DNA from: a virus | Length of the DNA: 64,000 nucleotides | IMG/VR virus record: IMGVR_UViG_3300044977_000123 | Span: 59,223 to 123,222 of that record | Reading direction: 5' to 3' (one strand) | In this document: in pieces, positions 41,859 to 49,692 of the stretch | How the letters are laid out: every line of letters begins with the position of its first letter | Numbering within the stretch: position 1 is the first letter of the stretch | Notes under the pieces: generated by a model | Told to the model about the DNA's origin: nothing | Databases searched by the model: none | Seen by the model: only the letters and a program-made list of their open reading frames with translations | Position numbers and translations under genes: made by a program

Positions 41859-42287
41859 TCAGCTCGCAGGCTTCCCGCCCCACCCTTCGGCCCCGGCTTC
41901 CCGCTTGAGCGCCTCGTGCAGCACTTTCCACCCGCCGGACTTCAGTGCTTCGGCGACGGCGGGGTGGGCCCACAGTGCTTTCTGTGCGGCGTTCCGTTCT
42001 TCTTGGAGCCGCTCCAGCTCTGCCCGTTCCTCGGGGCTCCACTCGTTCCGGAGCGCGGCTTGCTCCTCATCCCAGGCGGGGAGGCCGCGCACGATCGGGT
42101 CGGGGTACTGCTGGGCTCGCTGGTCGCGCACCTGGTCGTGGTAGGCGGTGACGGCGCTCTGCGCGGCCTCGTAGGCGCGCTGCAGGTCGATCAGATCAGC
42201 GGAAAGTTCAAGGTCATCGGGCACGCGCGCGAGCCTAGAGCACAGGTCTGACACTGACGGTGCAGGCGCGGCGGTACCGCTGCTCAC
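41859..42287 (-). CDS. Ku-coupled hypothetical protein
   Basis: 142 aa. GTG 42287 overlaps the stop of the Ku gene (GTGA), so the two are translationally coupled. It is helical and charged: DLCSRLARVPDDLELSADLI, then DQVRDQRAQQYPDPIVRGLP and EERAELERLQEERNAAQKAL. No cysteines in a pattern and no membrane segment. The coupling suggests work with Ku, but I recognise no family. Confidence 0.6.
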   Translation of the reverse strand: MSSGTAAPAPSVSDLCSRLARVPDDLELSADLIDLQRAYEAAQSAVTAYHDQVRDQRAQQYPDPIVRGLPAWDEEQAALRNEWSPEERAELERLQEERNAAQKALWAHPAVAEALKSGGWKVLHEALKREAGAEGWGGKPAS

Positions 42288-43288
42288 GCCGCCGACGTCC
42301 GCCGCTTCCCGCTGCCGACGAGCGCCTCGACGAGCTGCTCGCGGCTCATCTTCGACCGCCCCGGCACACCCGCCTCGGCCGCCTTCTCGTAGAGCTCGTG
42401 CTTGCTCAGCTGCTCGAGCTCGTCCCGTGTCGGCCCGCTGCGAATCGGCTGCACGACGACGTCCTGGCGGTCGGCGCCCTTGTCGGCCGGCACGTCTCCG
42501 GCGGTGCTGCGCTTCTGTTCGCCGAGGCTGCGCTGCAGTGCGGACATCAGGTCGAGCACGTTGGTGCTGTCCGGCGGCCCCTCGGCGCCGACGATCTCGC
42601 CGCCGGTCCGCTTGGCGTCGATGAGCTGCTGCACTCGGTCGCGGAACCCGTCCTGGTAGTCCTCGGGCTTCCAGCCGGTGGCGAGCATGTCGATGAGTTG
42701 CCGTGCCGCCTCGAGCTGGAGCGGGTCGACGGGGGCCAGTTCGGGCAGGTCGGGCAGTTCCTCGGCGGGGTCGCGGACCTCGTCGGCATAGTGGAGGGTG
42801 TGCAGCTCGAGGATGCCGTTCGCCGGCCTGATCGCCGCGAGGTATTCCTTGCCGCGCATCACGAACGAGGCGATCCCGACGCGCCCGGACTCCTCCATGG
42901 CCTCGAGCAGGAGCGCGTATGCCGCAGCGAACTCCTCGCCTTTCGGAGCCAGGTAGTAGCTGCTGTCGTAGTAGATCGGGTCTACCTCAGTGATGTCGAC
43001 GAACGCCGAGACTGTGATCGCCTTGGACTTGCCGGGCGCGATGTCGTCGAGCTCGCTGGGGTCGATGACGACGTACTGCTCGTCGCCGAGGTCGTAGCCC
43101 TTGACGATGTCCTGGAACGCGACTTCTTCGCCGGTGCGCTCGTTGACGCGCCGGTTCCGGACCCGGTCGCTGGTGCCGCGCTGGATCTGCCGGAACTGCA
43201 CGCCGTGGGACTCGGTGGCCGCGTACAGGGCGACGGGTACCGTGACCAGGCCGAAGGTCAAGACTCCGGTCCAGATGGGTCGGGCCAT
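42284..43288 (-). CDS. ku: Ku-family DNA end-binding protein
   Basis: 334 aa. ATG 43288 follows GGGAGG at 6 bases and gives the canonical start MARPIWTGVLTFGLVTVPVA. Family marks: VQFRQIQRGTSDRVRNRRV, VAFQDIVKGYDLGDEQYVVI, IYYDSSYYLAPKG and LAAIRPANGILELHTLHYAD. Bacterial Ku binds double-strand ends as a ring-shaped dimer and recruits ligase D. After the core (about 260) a linker leads to a SAP-like end, TRDELEQLSKHELYEKAAEA, then SREQLVEALVG. No ligase D gene is in the window, so it would use the host's. Ku is known in a few mycobacteriophages. Confidence 0.93.
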   Translation of the reverse strand: MARPIWTGVLTFGLVTVPVALYAATESHGVQFRQIQRGTSDRVRNRRVNERTGEEVAFQDIVKGYDLGDEQYVVIDPSELDDIAPGKSKAITVSAFVDITEVDPIYYDSSYYLAPKGEEFAAAYALLLEAMEESGRVGIASFVMRGKEYLAAIRPANGILELHTLHYADEVRDPAEELPDLPELAPVDPLQLEAARQLIDMLATGWKPEDYQDGFRDRVQQLIDAKRTGGEIVGAEGPPDSTNVLDLMSALQRSLGEQKRSTAGDVPADKGADRQDVVVQPIRSGPTRDELEQLSKHELYEKAAEAGVPGRSKMSREQLVEALVGSGKRRTSAA

Positions 43289-43374
43289 CGTCGCCTCCCT
43301 GCCGCCGGTCTCACCAGCATGCGGGAGGCCCGGCATGATCACATCTGGGGCGCGGGCCTCCCGGCGCAGAGGCC

Positions 43375-43983
43375 CTACTGCCCGACGGCCGCGATCGGCG
43401 GGTTCTCCAGTCGCCGCGCTATCACCCATTCCTCGTCGCCCCGGCGGCACACGATCCGCAGCCTAATCGGCTGGCCGGCGTAGTTCTCCTGCCACCTGTC
43501 GCGGGTCGTGCCCTCCATCCAGAATCCGGGCATGGTTCGCTCCATCGACAGCGGCCTGCCTCTGCCGACCTGAATGTGGAACGGCCCGACGGTGCGCCCG
43601 TTGGCGTCGCCCTGGTTGCCGCTCGGGGTGAAGCGGAACGGGCCCCAGACGTGGGCGTCGATCTTTTCCTGTGTGAGACCGGGCTCCGGGGTGCGGAGGG
43701 TGTGGTCCATGTCGTCGTCCTCGACGGTGAGGGTGACCTCGTCGAGGTGGCCGAGGATGTCGGGGCCGTTGAGGTAGATGTGGACCTTTGCCTGGCTGAG
43801 TCCTTCGCGCAGGTCGATGTCGAACTGGGGTGTGAGGTCGGCGTGCCACCGGTCGCGTTCGATCTTCGCCATTGAGTCGGCGGTGGCGTTCGAGCGGCGG
43901 GCAGCCATCCATGCGCCGCCGGTCGCGGTCGCAGCGAGGAACGTTGAGACGGCGGTCAGGGCGTCAGCCCAGGTGGTGGTCAT
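43375..43983 (-). CDS. Membrane-anchored hypothetical protein
   Basis: 202 aa from ATG 43983 on the minus strand. A short hydrophobic N-terminus (ADALTAVSTFLAATATGGAW) could be one membrane helix. The rest is a beta-rich soluble domain: LTPQFDIDLREGLSQAKVHI, HLDEVTLTVEDDDMDHT, VWGPFRFTPSG and RLRIVCRRGDEEWVIAR. This layout resembles small Streptomyces proteins of unknown role. It lies upstream of Ku in the same direction. Confidence 0.65.
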   Translation of the reverse strand: MTTTWADALTAVSTFLAATATGGAWMAARRSNATADSMAKIERDRWHADLTPQFDIDLREGLSQAKVHIYLNGPDILGHLDEVTLTVEDDDMDHTLRTPEPGLTQEKIDAHVWGPFRFTPSGNQGDANGRTVGPFHIQVGRGRPLSMERTMPGFWMEGTTRDRWQENYAGQPIRLRIVCRRGDEEWVIARRLENPPIAAVGQ

Positions 43984-44005
43984 GGCGGGACGATAGCGGG
44001 AGCGG

Positions 44006-44173
44006 TCACGCCGCAACGGGTTCGGGTTCGTCCTCGGCCTCGCGGGCGGCGTTGAATGCCTTGAGCCGCCGGTTGTACTCGGCGCGCTGCTCCGGCGTCC
44101 AGTCCGCCGGGTAGCGGGGCAGGCCGAGGACGAAGGACCGCACGGGGTCGTCGGCGGCGTCGTCGTAGCGCAT
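44006..44173 (-). CDS. Small acidic protein
   Basis: 55 aa on the minus strand from ATG 44173. It reads MRYDDAADDPVRSFVLGLPR, then YPADWTPEQRAEYNRRLKAF and an acidic tail. It sits 22 bases ahead of the next minus-strand gene and is probably the first gene of that operon. The DWTPEQRAEYNRR helix is a motif seen in small Streptomyces proteins. Function unknown. Confidence 0.55.
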   Translation of the reverse strand: MRYDDAADDPVRSFVLGLPRYPADWTPEQRAEYNRRLKAFNAAREAEDEPEPVAA

Positions 44174-44287
44174 GAATCCATGATCTCAGACCGCACCGAC
44201 ACGACGTGACCACCTCACACCCGCTGCCCGCGTCCTTGGCCTGCCGCGAGACACGGGCAGGAGGGACTGGAGTGCCGAACGCGCGAC

Positions 44288-44319
44288 CGCCCTCACAGCC
44301 TTAACGGGCTGGTGAGGGC
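44288..44319. promoter_or_regulatory. Inverted repeat in a divergent promoter region
   Basis: CGCCCTCAC-AGCC and GGCT-G-GTGAGGGCG face each other around TTAACG between the minus-strand operon (starts 44173) and the plus-strand regulator (starts 44387). It could be an operator for the regulator or a terminator. The 213-base gap holds no gene. Confidence 0.4.
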
Positions 44320-44386
44320 GATTGCGTGTCCCGACTGTCACCAGACGGGTACCGTTCATGATGACGAGTCAAGAACGGAGTCCAGT

Positions 44387-45577
44387 ATGCCCGTGACCGA
44401 GCCCGAAAGCACCCGCGAGCGCATTGCGCGCTACCGCAAACTGCGCGGCTTCACCCAGGAGGGCCTCGCCACACGGGCGTCGATCTCCTACAGCCACGAG
44501 CGGAAGATCGAGAGCGGCGAGAAGTCGCCGTCCGCGTCCGTCATCGCGTCCCTCGCCCGCGCCCTGTCCGTATCCGTCGTCGACCTCGTCGGGCAGCCGT
44601 ACCTGCAGGACCTGCAGGCCGACCAGCTCGACGGCCTGATCCACCCGATCCGCGAGGCCCTCGACGTCTACGACCTCGGCGCGGACCCCGAAATCGCCCC
44701 CCGGCCGCTGGTGGAACTGTCCGCCGAAGCGACCCGCATGTGCGCCCTGGTCCGCGCCACGGACCTGCGGAGCGTCGCAACGGAGCTGCCCGGCCTCATC
44801 CAGGAGATGACGACGGCAGTGCACCTCGCGCCGTCCGACCGGGCCTGGTCGGAACTGGCGTCGCTCTACCGGACCGCGTACGACGTCGCAACGAAGCTCG
44901 GGTTCTCCGACCTGTCCGCGCTCGCCCTGGACCGCATGGACTGGGCTGCGCAGCGCGGCTCCGACCCGATAGTGGCTGGCATCCGCCAGTACCTGCGGGC
45001 GCTGGCCTATCTGCGGTCGGGCGAGTACCGGACCGGGCGGCGTCTGGTCGTCGTCGGCCAGCAGACGATTGCTCTCGCCGACCCCGGGCGGGTGCGGGAC
45101 GTCGTCACCGGGCAACTGAATCTCGGTGCTGCCGTGCTGGCGGCGCGGGCGAAGGACAGCGAAGCGGCCGAGGCGCACCTCAACGAGGCCCAGCGGTACG
45201 CGGAGAGCACCGGGGAGGCCGCGCAGGTCCACTGGCTGTCGTTCGGCCCGTTCAATGTGGCTGCGCACCGGGTGTCGTCGCTCATTGACCAGGACCAGTA
45301 CGCGCAGGCGCTGGCGGTAGCGAAGGCCACGCCGATGCCGGAGAACTGGCCGGCGTCGCGTGCGGCGCACCACTGGGCCGAGGTCGCTCGGGCGTTGATG
45401 TGGACTGGGCGTCCGGAGGAGGCGACGGTGCGGTTGCAGAAGGTCCGGCAGGTTGCGCCTCAGCAGGGCAAGTACTCGGTGCAGGTGCGGCAGACGGTGA
45501 CGGATCTGCTGGCGTCGCGGCGTACGGCCCCGGAGTCGGTGACGCAGTTGGCGAGCTGGGTCGGCATCAACCGGTAG
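44387..45577 (+). CDS. XRE-family regulator with TPR-like domain
   Basis: 396 aa from ATG 44387, with ACGGAG at 7 bases. Helix-turn-helix at about 10-65: RERIARYRKLRGFTQEGLAT, RASISYSHERKIESGEKSPS. The rest is TPR-like helical pairs (AWSELASLYRTAYDVATKLG, AVLAARAKDSEAAEAHLNEA, WAEVARALMWTGRPEEATVR). This architecture is abundant in Streptomyces, where such proteins bind signals or partners. It would regulate the following four-gene operon or the divergent Ku operon. Confidence 0.8.
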   Translation: MPVTEPESTRERIARYRKLRGFTQEGLATRASISYSHERKIESGEKSPSASVIASLARALSVSVVDLVGQPYLQDLQADQLDGLIHPIREALDVYDLGADPEIAPRPLVELSAEATRMCALVRATDLRSVATELPGLIQEMTTAVHLAPSDRAWSELASLYRTAYDVATKLGFSDLSALALDRMDWAAQRGSDPIVAGIRQYLRALAYLRSGEYRTGRRLVVVGQQTIALADPGRVRDVVTGQLNLGAAVLAARAKDSEAAEAHLNEAQRYAESTGEAAQVHWLSFGPFNVAAHRVSSLIDQDQYAQALAVAKATPMPENWPASRAAHHWAEVARALMWTGRPEEATVRLQKVRQVAPQQGKYSVQVRQTVTDLLASRRTAPESVTQLASWVGINR

Positions 45578-45598
45578 TGACTGCAAGGGTGTTCGATT

Positions 45599-45622
45599 AA
45601 CTGCCACCGAGGAGTGGCAGTT
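45599..45622 (+). terminator. Hairpin after the XRE-TPR gene
   Basis: AACTGCCAC (45599-45607) and GTGGCAGTT (45614-45622) are perfect 9-bp arms around a six-base loop, 21 bases after the stop codon. No T-run follows. Confidence 0.5.
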
Positions 45623-45642
45623 GGCCTTGCGTGTTCAGGCCA

Positions 45643-45671
45643 CCCTGTGACTGTAGCCAGCAGTCACAGGG
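45643..45671 (+). promoter_or_regulatory. Perfect 11-bp inverted repeat covering a ribosome-binding site
   Basis: CCCTGTGACTG (45643-45653) and CAGTCACAGGG (45661-45671) surround TAGCCAG. The right arm runs into the Shine-Dalgarno AGGGAG of the gene starting at 45679. It may be an operator for a dimeric regulator, or an RNA hairpin that limits translation. Confidence 0.5.
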
Positions 45672-45678
45672 AGATGGC

Positions 45679-46092
45679 ATGGAACACCTCACGCTCGGCG
45701 GGCCGCCGTGGATGCCGCCTGTCGGTACGATCGCAGTCTTACCGACCGCCGAGTGGTGGGATGCCGTTGTCGTCCCGCAGGTGCGCGGCCTGGACGCAGT
45801 CGAGATCCTCGACCACCAGACCGACCGCGCGCCGGGCCCCATCCTGTGGGAACCCCTGGCGCTGATGCCGCGCATCTACTTCCTTGTCCCCGTCGGTACG
45901 GCCGATGCGTGGGACGTGCCAGGAACGAGCGCTCTCGGGGCGGCGTGCTTCATCGGCGTGCCGGGGCCGACGACTCTGGAGCCGCCGAGCATCCACTGGC
46001 TCGTGCCGCCCGACCCGGACGACCCCGAGGGCCTGGTGGACGCTGATGCGCTCCGTGCGGCGCTCCTGGCGGTCCCGGAGGACCCGTCATGA
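45679..46092 (+). CDS. Hypothetical protein (paralogue of the next gene)
   Basis: 137 aa from ATG 45679, with GGGAG at about 7 bases. Core pattern: VGTIAVLPTAEWWDAVVVPQ, PRIYFLVPVGTADAWDVPG, ACFIGVPGPTTLEPPSIHWL. The order Y-x-x-x-P-x-G-x-x-A, then I-x-V-P-G, then W-L recurs in the next gene. Such pairs occur in Streptomyces beside XRE-TPR regulators. Biochemical role unknown. Confidence 0.65.
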   Translation: MEHLTLGGPPWMPPVGTIAVLPTAEWWDAVVVPQVRGLDAVEILDHQTDRAPGPILWEPLALMPRIYFLVPVGTADAWDVPGTSALGAACFIGVPGPTTLEPPSIHWLVPPDPDDPEGLVDADALRAALLAVPEDPS

Positions 46093-46526
46093 CGCCCCTG
46101 GCGGTCACCCCGAACGCGACGTGGCTGCTGAACCCGCAATCGCGCCAGCCGCTCCTGTCCAGGATGCTGCTCCTCGCCGCCGGTTACGCCTGGGATGCCG
46201 TCCGCACGCCGGAGCAGCTCGGCCTCGCGACCGCCGAACGCCTCCTCGCCGACGCCCACGACCGCACGCAGCTCGGCCCGGTCCTGCACTCCCGGCGCTC
46301 CGGCTGCCTGTACTGGATCATCCGGCCCGGCTCGACGGCCGACTACCCCGACGGCTGCCGGCTTCTCAGCGCCACCTACTGGATCGCCGTACCCGGCGAC
46401 CGTGCCGTCCCACCCGACACCGTCCGCTGGCTCCACCTGCCCACGGCGGGCGTACTCACCCCGGCCGCATGGCTCGCCGCCGCACTCCACGACACCCACA
46501 CCACACTCCCGGGAGGGACCCGATGA
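46089..46526 (+). CDS. Hypothetical protein (paralogue of the previous gene)
   Basis: 145 aa. ATG 46089 overlaps the previous stop (ATGA). LLLAAGYAWDAVRTPEQLGL starts it; GCLYWIIRPGSTADYPDGC and YWIAVPGDRAVPPDTVRWLH match the order seen in the previous gene. A tandem duplication is likely. Function unknown. Confidence 0.65.
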   Translation: MTPLAVTPNATWLLNPQSRQPLLSRMLLLAAGYAWDAVRTPEQLGLATAERLLADAHDRTQLGPVLHSRRSGCLYWIIRPGSTADYPDGCRLLSATYWIAVPGDRAVPPDTVRWLHLPTAGVLTPAAWLAAALHDTHTTLPGGTR

Positions 46527-46720
46527 AGCAGCACCCCGACGACACGGCGGCACTCGACGCCATCGAGTGGCTGAACGGCCACCAGTGCACCTCCTGCCGG
46601 AGGGCACGGCCGACAGCGGTCCACATTGGCATGTGCCGCGGCTGCCTCGAACACGCGCTGTACCTCGACCGGGGCTGCGGAATGCCGCAGCGGATCCTCA
46701 GAGTCGGGGCACGCCGATGA
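46523..46720 (+). CDS. Small two-CxxC protein
   Basis: 65 aa. ATG 46523 overlaps the previous stop, with GGGAGGG upstream. HQCTSCRRARP and GMCRGCLEHA give two CxxC pairs about 15 residues apart, a zinc-ribbon spacing. Third gene of the operon. Confidence 0.6.
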   Translation: MKQHPDDTAALDAIEWLNGHQCTSCRRARPTAVHIGMCRGCLEHALYLDRGCGMPQRILRVGARR

Positions 46721-47091
46721 CCGAGCACACCGTTGCCGTCCGCGCCGGCACGCTGCCCGACACCATCGGAGCGCAGGTCCCCGGGAAGTTCGGCGATGCC
46801 GTCGGCGACCTCCGCCACGCTTGGACCGCCGTCCAGCGCCTCGCCGGGGACGTTGATGCGACCCTGCAGACCGCCGTCGTCTGCACCGGCACCAGCTGGG
46901 CCGAGGCCACCGCTGCGGTCGCCGAGTTCACCGCGGCCGCCGGAACGGTCGAAATCCATGCCATGGCGTCAGCTCGAGCTCCCGGGCCCGTTACCGAGAC
47001 GTGGGCATATCAGGTGACGCTGTACGTCACGTACCTCGATGCTCGCGGTGAGGGTGCGGCTGTGGGGCATCACGCGGACGGGCGGCAGTGA
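46717..47091 (+). CDS. Hypothetical protein
   Basis: 124 aa from ATG 46717, overlapping the previous stop. One alpha/beta domain: GKFGDAVGDLRHAWTAVQRL, LQTAVVCTGTSWAEATAAVA, ETWAYQVTLYVTYLD. Last gene of the operon that follows the XRE-TPR regulator. No family recognised. Confidence 0.6.
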   Translation: MTEHTVAVRAGTLPDTIGAQVPGKFGDAVGDLRHAWTAVQRLAGDVDATLQTAVVCTGTSWAEATAAVAEFTAAAGTVEIHAMASARAPGPVTETWAYQVTLYVTYLDARGEGAAVGHHADGRQ

Positions 47092-47196
47092 ACGAGGCGT
47101 CAGGAGGCAGGCTTGGCAGCACAGTGGGGGGCGCACCGTGACGGCGCGCGCGACGCCCGTGCACGCCGGTGCGCCACCCGGTGCAGACGTGCGAGA

Positions 47197-47499
47197 TTAG
47201 ACGTCGGGATGATGGGGAACTGCATCCTCACCATCGGCTATGAACTGAGGCCAGTCCGAGGTGAACAGCCAGTGCAGCGGAACGCGGAGGCCGCGCGCGA
47301 GCAGGATGTACGTGTCGATGCCTGTGTCCGCCGCGCCGTTCTCGACGCGGCTGATTTGGACGGCGTGGACGCCGGTGGCTTCGGCCAGCGACTCCTGGCC
47401 GAGCTTGCGCCAGTCGCGGAGGCTGCGGATGTTGCGGCCGACCGCCACTCGCTCCGGCATGGAGTTCGGGTCGACCGGCGGGATTGGATCTTTAGCCAC
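47197..47499 (-). CDS. XRE-family transcriptional regulator
   Basis: 100 aa on the minus strand from GTG 47499. Helix-turn-helix: VAVGRNIRSLRDWRKLGQES, LAEATGVHAVQISRVENGAA. The end, TYILLARGLRVPLHWLFTSD, resembles small phage or plasmid repressors. No ribosome-binding site precedes the GTG, so the message may be leaderless; ATG 47460 also has none. The TAACG/CGTTA dyad lies 35 bases upstream. Confidence 0.75.
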   Translation of the reverse strand: MAKDPIPPVDPNSMPERVAVGRNIRSLRDWRKLGQESLAEATGVHAVQISRVENGAADTGIDTYILLARGLRVPLHWLFTSDWPQFIADGEDAVPHHPDV

Positions 47500-47828
47500 A
47501 CAGTAAAGCTGGAGGTGGGAGCGGTGATAGTCCCTAACGGATTCGTTAAGCTTCCCGGCTGAGCAGGGTTGATAGATGGCTCCGACACCGATAGATTCGC
47601 ACGCGTGATCGAGTTACTGGTCGTTAACGTGGTTCCCAGCGCACCCTGACCCCTCAAGCGAGCGTCCGCAAGGCGCCGGCCACGCGATCATCTGCGCCCC
47701 GTCACGGTCGGACATCCATCGACAGAAATCGTCCAACGATCAACCATGCGCATGTCTACGCCATTGGCATATGCCGATCCTGACACCAACAACCCTCTGC
47801 ACACCGCCCAGCACCGGAGCACCGAACC
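47500..47828. other. Non-coding regulatory region beside the XRE gene
   Basis: 329 bases without a gene between the XRE regulator (minus strand) and a small plus-strand gene. It contains TAACG-GATT-CGTTA (47535-47548), the palindromes CGTTAACG (47622-47629) and GGCATATGCC (about 47766-47775), and is less GC-rich than its surroundings. These fit promoter and operator sequences, but no clear -35/-10 pair can be assigned. Confidence 0.45.
47535..47548. promoter_or_regulatory. TAACG/CGTTA dyad, candidate operator
   Basis: TAACG and CGTTA arms around GATT, upstream of the minus-strand XRE gene. A related 8-bp palindrome CGTTAACG lies at 47622-47629. Candidate autoregulatory site. Confidence 0.4.
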
Positions 47829-48059
47829 GTGAACGACGACCACACAGACCGCCGTGGGAACGACACGTACATCGCGCACCCGGCACTGGAACGCGAACAC
47901 CTCACACGAATCGCCATGGCAGAGAACATTCTCCGCAACGCCCTTGAGCTCGACCTAGCAGTTGCCAGCCCGGCCACCCTCGCCATCACCTGCGAGGAGC
48001 TGCGCGGTCTCTGTCGCGACCTCCTGCGCCTCGTCCGCGACCACCACCCCGAGGCATAA
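47829..48059 (+). CDS. Small helical protein
   Basis: 76 aa from GTG 47829 with GGAG about 10 bases upstream. Polar start (NDDHTDRRGNDTYIAHP), then helices EHLTRIAMAENILRNALEL and EELRGLCRDLLRLVRDHHPE. It lies directly upstream of the integrase and its dyad. Could be a small control protein for integration. Function unknown. Confidence 0.5.
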   Translation: MNDDHTDRRGNDTYIAHPALEREHLTRIAMAENILRNALELDLAVASPATLAITCEELRGLCRDLLRLVRDHHPEA

Positions 48060-48094
48060 CCCCCATCACCTGCGATTTTTCAGCTCCCCAACAT

Positions 48095-48140
48095 GTGCTC
48101 AAAAGAAAACGGGAACCAGTCCCCGTTTTCTAAAGAGCAC
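48095..48140. other. 46-bp imperfect dyad upstream of the integrase (candidate attP)
   Basis: Outer arms GTGCTC (48095-48100) and GAGCAC (48135-48140) and inner arms GAAAACGGG (48105-48113) and CCCGTTTTC (48122-48130) share one centre at 48117/48118. Length, imperfect symmetry and position 35 bases before the gene fit an attP of a large serine integrase. The long GC stem with T-run could instead be a bidirectional terminator. Confidence 0.4.
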
Positions 48141-48174
48141 ACCCAGCGGCCCGGTTCCGCCTACCGTTGATCCC

Positions 48175-49692
48175 ATGGCCACCGCACCAATCGACACCCC
48201 CGCCAGCGAAGCCCTCGCGCTCCGCTCAGCCCTCTACGGCCGCGCGTCGAGCGACCCCAAGAAGCGCGGACGATCCATCAAAGACCAGTTCGCCGAAGGC
48301 GAGCTGGAATGCGAAGACCGCGGCTGGACCATCGTCGACCGCTACGAAGACCGTGACCGATCGGCGTCCCGATCAGCGCGGAGAGTTCGCGAAGACTACA
48401 CGCGCATGGTCGCCGACATGGAAGCCGGCCTCATGGACGTCATCGTCTATGCAGAACGGTCCCGTGCCAACCGCGACATGGACCACGCCATCAAGCTCCG
48501 CAAGCTGTGCGAGCGCACCAGCGTGCTGCTCTGCTACGGCGGACGCGTCTACAACATGCACAACCCCACGGACCGCAGGGACTTCACCCGGGACTCCGTG
48601 GCGTCCGAGGAGGAATCCGAGGCAATCAGGGAGCGAGCCCTGCGCACCGCCCGCCTCAATGCCAAGCGTGGCGCGCCCCACGGGCGAGTCCCCTTCGGCT
48701 ATGCGCGCAGGTACGACCCCGACGAGGGCCATCTACTCGGGCAGGTCCCTCACCCTGATCACGCAAAGGTCGTTCGCGACCTGTTCACGCGCGCCGCGGC
48801 ACGCGAGTCATTCGTCGCGCTCACGGCCGACCTCGCGAAGTACATCCCCGATACCAGCCGCTACGGGCTCCGATACATCCTTCGCAACAAGGCGTACATC
48901 GGCATCCGCATGCACAACGGCGCCGAGTCGAAGGCGGCCTGGGACGCGATCGTCCCCGAGGAGCTCTTCTGGCGGGTGCAGGCGGTCCTAGCCGAACCCG
49001 AGCGGCGTACCGTGCAGTCGAACGAGGTCACGCATTTGTTGTCCGGCATCGCCCCGTGCGAGGCGTGCCTGGGCGACGGCGCCGCCGAACCCGGATTGGT
49101 CATCAACAGGCCGCGGCACTATCCGCGTCCGTGCTACCGCTGCCCGCGCGGACATGTTCAGGTCGCGGCGGAGCGCCTGGACGCCTACGTGGAGGAGGCC
49201 TTGTTCGTGTGGTTCGGGACACCGGCCGCGGCCCTGGCGTTCCAGGCTCCTGACGGCGGTGAGCTGGAGGCGGCGCGCGCCCGGCTGGCAGCGCTGACTT
49301 TCCAGCTGGGTGAGGCGCGGGAGTTGGCCGGCCAGTTCCATCCGGTGACGTTTCAGCCCAAGCTGCCTGCTGCGTCCCTTGCGGTGATCGAGGCCCAGGT
49401 GGGTCCGGCTGTTGAGGCGGCCGAGGCGGAGGTTCGCCGGCTGACGGCTGTGGGCGACCCGGCGATCGGGCGGCTCATGAGTGCGGGCCCTGAGCGTCGT
49501 GCGGAGGCGTGGGAGCGTCTGACGATGGCTCAGCGCCGCCATGTGGTGCGGTGCTGTGTCAATGTCCGGCTGCGCCCTGCGGCGGTGAAGGGGTCGCGCC
49601 GGTTGGACAGCGATCGGGTGCGCCTGGTTTTTGCGGGGCAGCCGGGGTTCGCGGGTCGGCCCTCGCGCAGGAGGCTGGTGGGTTTGCCTTAG
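48175..49692 (+). CDS. int: Large serine recombinase (integrase)
   Basis: 505 aa from ATG 48175. The catalytic domain starts with LRSALYGRASSD, in which Ser25 of YxRxS is the likely nucleophile. It continues with IKDQFAEGELECEDRGWTIV, DRYEDRDRSASR and VYAERSRANRDMDHAIKL. A recombinase domain follows (RTARLNAKRGAPHGRVPFGY). The zinc ribbon has CEACLGDG and, later, CYRCPRGH. A coiled-coil stretch after it (LEAARARLAALTFQLGEARE) is typical of this class. It joins phage and host DNA at att sites, and excision needs a directionality factor. Ends tail-to-tail with the next minus-strand gene. Confidence 0.9.
   Translation: MATAPIDTPASEALALRSALYGRASSDPKKRGRSIKDQFAEGELECEDRGWTIVDRYEDRDRSASRSARRVREDYTRMVADMEAGLMDVIVYAERSRANRDMDHAIKLRKLCERTSVLLCYGGRVYNMHNPTDRRDFTRDSVASEEESEAIRERALRTARLNAKRGAPHGRVPFGYARRYDPDEGHLLGQVPHPDHAKVVRDLFTRAAARESFVALTADLAKYIPDTSRYGLRYILRNKAYIGIRMHNGAESKAAWDAIVPEELFWRVQAVLAEPERRTVQSNEVTHLLSGIAPCEACLGDGAAEPGLVINRPRHYPRPCYRCPRGHVQVAAERLDAYVEEALFVWFGTPAAALAFQAPDGGELEAARARLAALTFQLGEARELAGQFHPVTFQPKLPAASLAVIEAQVGPAVEAAEAEVRRLTAVGDPAIGRLMSAGPERRAEAWERLTMAQRRHVVRCCVNVRLRPAAVKGSRRLDSDRVRLVFAGQPGFAGRPSRRRLVGLP

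Noticed and set aside
42260-43483. 407-codon plus-strand open frame opposite Ku
   Set aside because: The minus strand encodes an unmistakable Ku; the plus-strand frame is its shadow.
44288-44319. attP site
   Set aside because: It is 4 kb from the integrase and is better explained as an operator or terminator in a divergent promoter region.
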